A DNA stretch of 64,000 nucleotides from CAYSFW01 sp964620675. Its GTDB lineage: Bacteria; Pseudomonadota; Gammaproteobacteria; UWMA-0217. Within the stretch, counting starts at the first letter, position 1. Each line of letters begins with the position of its first letter. The translations under genes and the position numbers were made by a program. The notes under the pieces were generated by a model, which saw nothing but the letters and a program-made list of their open reading frames with translations, had not been told where the DNA came from and did no database searches. Location of the stretch: positions 1-64,000 of the forward strand of contig CAZUJU010000014.1 in the NCBI GenBank assembly GCA_964620675.1, written 5' to 3'. Positions 61,701-64,000 of the stretch are shown in pieces.

Positions 61701-64000
61701 AAGGGGATGTGATCGCGGGTGCCGAGGCCCTGATCGATCGCGACCTCGTCGGCGGCGAACTCTCGCGCCGCCAGCACCTCGGCCTTTATGCCGGGCCACT
61801 GGGAAGCACGACGGTGGTGCTGCAGCCGCCTAACGCCCAGGAGCTGCAACGCGGGGCCTGTCGCGGCGCGATCGTCGCCGGGCTTGGCGAATACGGCAAG
61901 CTCACCGGGCAAACCCTGACCGAGGCAGTCCAGGCCGCGACCCTGCGCTACCTGTTGCAACTGGTGGAGGGCATGCGCACCAGCGCCACCGAGGTGCGGC
62001 TCGCAACCTTGCTGATCGGCTTCAACTCGACCGCCAACCTCACCATCGAAGGCGCAGTCGGCGCGATCGTCCAGGGCGTACTGGAGGCCAACCGACGTTT
62101 TGGCGAGGTGATGCCGCGCCCGATCCGCGTCAGCCGGTTGGAATTCGTTGAGCTGTATCTCGACACTGCCATCACCATCACCCATGCCATCCATCGGATC
62201 GCGGCACGTTACCGCGGCGATGGCGCCACGGTCACTCCGGTCCGCGGCTTGCTGCGCTGCGACGGTGTCCGCGAACGGCTGCGGATGGAAGATGTGCCGA
62301 GCTACTGGCCACGCCTGATCGTGACCAACGCCGACGCTGACGCGCCCGCCGTGCCCGGCACGGCCCTCGCGCAGCGCCTGCGTTTCGTCTACCTCGGGCA
62401 ACGCGCCCGCGCCGAGACCGTGTTTCATCAGCGCCAGCCCGATCTGGTCGAAACCCTGGTCGCGCAGTCGGTTACGCGACAGAACTTCAACCCGGAACTC
62501 GCCCGCACCCTGTTCCAGTTGGTGGTACCCTACGACTTCAAGGAGGCCGCGCGCCAACTTTCGCAAATGCTGCTGGTGGTCGACGGCTACTCCGCCAACC
62601 TGCCGTGGGAGTTGATGATGGCGGATGCGTTGCCGCTCTCGATCCAGACCGCGATGGTGCGGCAATTGAGCACGCAGCGGTTTCGCCACCACGTGCGCCT
62701 CGCCACCGGGCAGATCGCTTACGTCGTCGGCAATCCATCGACCGCGGGCTTCGCCCGGCGTTTCGCCGATCCCGCGCGCCCGCAGCCGCGCGACCCGGAT
62801 CCGCTCCCGGGCGCCGAGGCCGAAGCCTACACCGTGGCGGAGCTGTTGCGCGGGGAGAATTACCGCGTGTTGGAGGCCATCGGCGACGATCAACAGGCGC
62901 AGGACGTCATCAACAAGCTCTATCAACACCCCTACCGCATCCTGCACATCGCCGCGCACGGCATCTTCGAAGCGCGCCTGCCCGACGGATCGCTGCGCAG
63001 CGGGGTGGTGCTTTCGGATGGCTTATTGCTGACCGCCGCCGAGATCGGTGCGATGGAGACCGTGCCCGAGGTCGCGTTCCTCAATTGCTGTCACCTCGGC
63101 CAGGTCGACCGCGGCGCGATCGCGTTCAACCGGCTCGCCTACAGCGTTGCCCGCGAACTGATCGAGATTGGTGTGCGCGCGGTCGTGGTCGCGGGTTGGG
63201 CGGTGCATGACCAGGCCGCCAATCTGTTCGCCGAGACCTTCTACACCCGGCTGATACGCGAGAATCGCCCCTTTGGTGAAGCGGTGTTCGATGCCCGCCG
63301 GGCCACCTTCGAACACTATCCGCACAGCAACACCTGGGGCGCCTATCAGGCCTACGGGGAGCCGGGTTACCGGATCGATCCGGCGCGTCCGGCACGTTCC
63401 GCGTCCGCGAGCGAGCCGGAGCGGCTGGTCGCGGTCGAAGAACTGCTCGACCGCGTCGAACTTCAGCGCAACGAAATTGCCCGCCGCGATACCTTGCTGA
63501 CGTCGGAACAGGCGCAGCTCATTGCCGATCAGGTCGCGCGTCTCCTCGACGATTGCCCACGGCCGTGGCGAACCCAAGCCCGCATCGAAACCGCGCTCGG
63601 CCAGCTCTATGCCGACCTCGGCTCGCACTGGCTCGAACGCGCCTGCGACCACTACCGCAACGCGATTCGGTCACGCGATTCCGACGCCGTCCCGATCAAG
63701 GTGATCGAGCAACTGGCTAACCTGGAGGCCCGTCTCGGCGCGAGCCAACAGCGCGCGGATCTAATCGAAATCGCGCTCAAGCGGCTGCTTGGACTGAATC
63801 AGCTAAGCGGCGCCGATGACGCCTCGCCACCCAACGCGGAACGCTGTGCCCTGCTCGGCAGCGCCTACAAACGGCTTGCCAGCCTGCGCGCGCGGCAAGC
63901 TCTCGATAACGATGCCGACCCCGAGGCAACGAAGGCCTTCGAAACCGCGCTGGCGCAAAGTGCGTTTTGGTACCAGCAGGCCGACGGCACCACCGGCCCG
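58799..64000 (+). CDS. Giant protein with two alpha/beta-hydrolase domains and a CHAT protease domain, incomplete
   Basis: The frame is open for 1734 codons from the ATG at 58799 (after GGGAG) to the right edge. In order: an unassigned N-terminus (1-220); an alpha/beta hydrolase with LIFIHGTGSS at 225-234 and nucleophile Ser299 in THSRGG; a second, LCAT/PGAP1-like hydrolase with PGIMGS at 565-570, Ser667 in AHSMGG, and probable Asp848 (GDGAV) and His871 (KHGD); an unassigned module (about 940-1230); a CHAT protease domain with His1387 (IAAHGI) and Cys1431 (LNCCHLG); then helical TPR-like repeats to the edge. No signal peptide is seen. CHAT is a caspase relative, and a caspase gene precedes it. 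I infer a protease-switched lipase or acyltransferase that could attack membranes. Confidence 0.85.
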   Translation, partial: MAEPTEASIALKLNGERLRHPTPPRVLQSGTRGMPDAEQHFLPDGLVSLRAAYGLVLTRTTAPELIEAVAPAQVLALELDDGVTIFVRADKLRDDLRELDPTLGDALELDALRDRGATSRGLLGDVVRRLFVLDLGHDEILRRAREKAIDWARAKLGDATSEAIEQAAALGVSWLGTRALMWAIESQLAREPGLYRWVGARGTASDLLPVDAAALKRAAEQGPLLIFIHGTGSSTVGSFGDLLAESRAARDDWRRLTARFGERVFAYEHRTLSESPIENALALARALPERARINLVTHSRGGLVGDLLSLGTLSAREIETYRRDDPALADADAEQQQQLHELAAILRDKQFTIERYVRVACPARGTRLASANFDAFLGGLLSLIGLVPLLAGQPIYAAFKRVVLEIARNRTHPSRIPGIEAMLPEAPLGSLLLKAPTQPGMQLAVIAGDIEGGGILKRLGVFFTDLILFDRLNNDLVVDTDSMFAGLARPDTARWRFEQGADVSHFRYFANEASRAALRHWLTADDPAQIAEFRTLSGPVSELIPGTRGAPAALDPEKPVVVVLPGIMGSHLSRRGGRDRVWLDPDDLIVGGFGKLRWVDGADAVAADAVLQRYYGDLATHLEATHNVVRAPYDWRQPLDVLGDHLAARIGVLLDTTPHPIRLLAHSMGGLVTRAMIARHPATWARLIERNGARFIMLGTPNLGSYKMVETLIGKASMVRNLARLDLRHDLQEVLDLIGAFPGALQLLPCPGSRVAAERNAYDPAFWRDTLKPRLRDVWFGNRVCATPSEAALNAGRWLWQQPGAELESLPEAQRRRILYVCGQADVTPCGISDAGGRIKMLGTSRGDGAVTWDSGLIPGIGSVYYAPVKHGDLCATAAHFPAITELLLEGATDALPTAPAVVRDSGQVFVYDAGPTPPPTAAEFIDDLLDASPPQCLEARPTQQLEVSCAAMDLRYVSQPLLVGHYEGDVIAGAEALIDRDLVGGELSRRQHLGLYAGPLGSTTVVLQPPNAQELQRGACRGAIVAGLGEYGKLTGQTLTEAVQAATLRYLLQLVEGMRTSATEVRLATLLIGFNSTANLTIEGAVGAIVQGVLEANRRFGEVMPRPIRVSRLEFVELYLDTAITITHAIHRIAARYRGDGATVTPVRGLLRCDGVRERLRMEDVPSYWPRLIVTNADADAPAVPGTALAQRLRFVYLGQRARAETVFHQRQPDLVETLVAQSVTRQNFNPELARTLFQLVVPYDFKEAARQLSQMLLVVDGYSANLPWELMMADALPLSIQTAMVRQLSTQRFRHHVRLATGQIAYVVGNPSTAGFARRFADPARPQPRDPDPLPGAEAEAYTVAELLRGENYRVLEAIGDDQQAQDVINKLYQHPYRILHIAAHGIFEARLPDGSLRSGVVLSDGLLLTAAEIGAMETVPEVAFLNCCHLGQVDRGAIAFNRLAYSVARELIEIGVRAVVVAGWAVHDQAANLFAETFYTRLIRENRPFGEAVFDARRATFEHYPHSNTWGAYQAYGEPGYRIDPARPARSASASEPERLVAVEELLDRVELQRNEIARRDTLLTSEQAQLIADQVARLLDDCPRPWRTQARIETALGQLYADLGSHWLERACDHYRNAIRSRDSDAVPIKVIEQLANLEARLGASQQRADLIEIALKRLLGLNQLSGADDASPPNAERCALLGSAYKRLASLRARQALDNDADPEATKAFETALAQSAFWYQQADGTTGP

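Noticed and set aside
61193..62959. 588-codon open frame opposite the CHAT/hydrolase gene
   Set aside because: The plus strand encodes recognisable hydrolase and CHAT motifs throughout; the opposite frame shows none.

Overview
The window is GC-rich, densely coded chromosomal DNA from a gammaproteobacterium. I place it in or near the purple-sulfur/Chromatiales side of that class. The reasons are a hisBHAFE-tatABC super-operon, an aspS-nudB pair, a prkA-yeaH-spoVR stress operon, several sulfur-transfer proteins (two rhodanese-type enzymes, a TsoY-like membrane protein) and an AspRS of the non-discriminating type. The genus is an inference and is not settled by the sequence. I saw no rRNA, convincing tRNA, CRISPR array or transposase gene.

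Layout. 1-1440 (minus strand) is the start of a BREX type 3-like phage-defence locus: a helix-turn-helix protein, BrxF and the N-terminus of a large ATPase that runs off the left edge. Two copies of a palindromic repeat lie inside the brxF/ATPase reading frames. 1802-5863 (plus) holds an SDR dehydrogenase and a four-gene cassette TlpA / DUF4266 lipoprotein / DUF3570 beta-barrel / ApbE. Its barrel carries a textbook flavinylation motif. 5972-9920 holds a 2-hydroxyacid dehydrogenase, a TRAFs-binding/TIR-like protein, a CidA-CidB chimeric remnant and a methyltransferase. 10263-15713 holds nudB, aspS, a small tautomerase-like protein, a VIT transporter, a TsoY-like protein and an FmdB zinc ribbon. 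15974-21903 is a three-gene RND efflux operon. 22085-26324 holds a CBS protein and a coupled pair of dynamin-like GTPases. 26351-34625 (minus) holds gpmI and the long pip-dtd-his-tat run, with hisI absent. 34749-37481 holds TtcA, a lipid A-type acyltransferase and a secreted rhodanese with its small partner. 37760-42486 is spoVR-yeaH-prkA behind a sigma-54-type promoter. 42983-49108 holds an antiporter-sulfurtransferase pair, an RRM protein with a DEAD-box helicase, an HNH protein and a GNAT. 49497-52000 holds a GT14 glycosyltransferase, a small membrane protein and a lower-GC stretch with aat. 52154-56669 is an AttEFGH-like ABC operon containing a MITE-like palindromic element. 56805-64000 holds an EamA transporter, then a caspase-like protease and a very large protein with two alpha/beta-hydrolase domains and a CHAT protease domain, truncated by the right edge.

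The most promising candidate system is the caspase plus dual-hydrolase-CHAT cassette at the right edge, which looks like a protease-controlled lipase or membrane-attack module. Next is the TlpA-DUF4266-DUF3570-ApbE cassette, which looks like an envelope flavoprotein system. Both functional readings are inferences from domain content.
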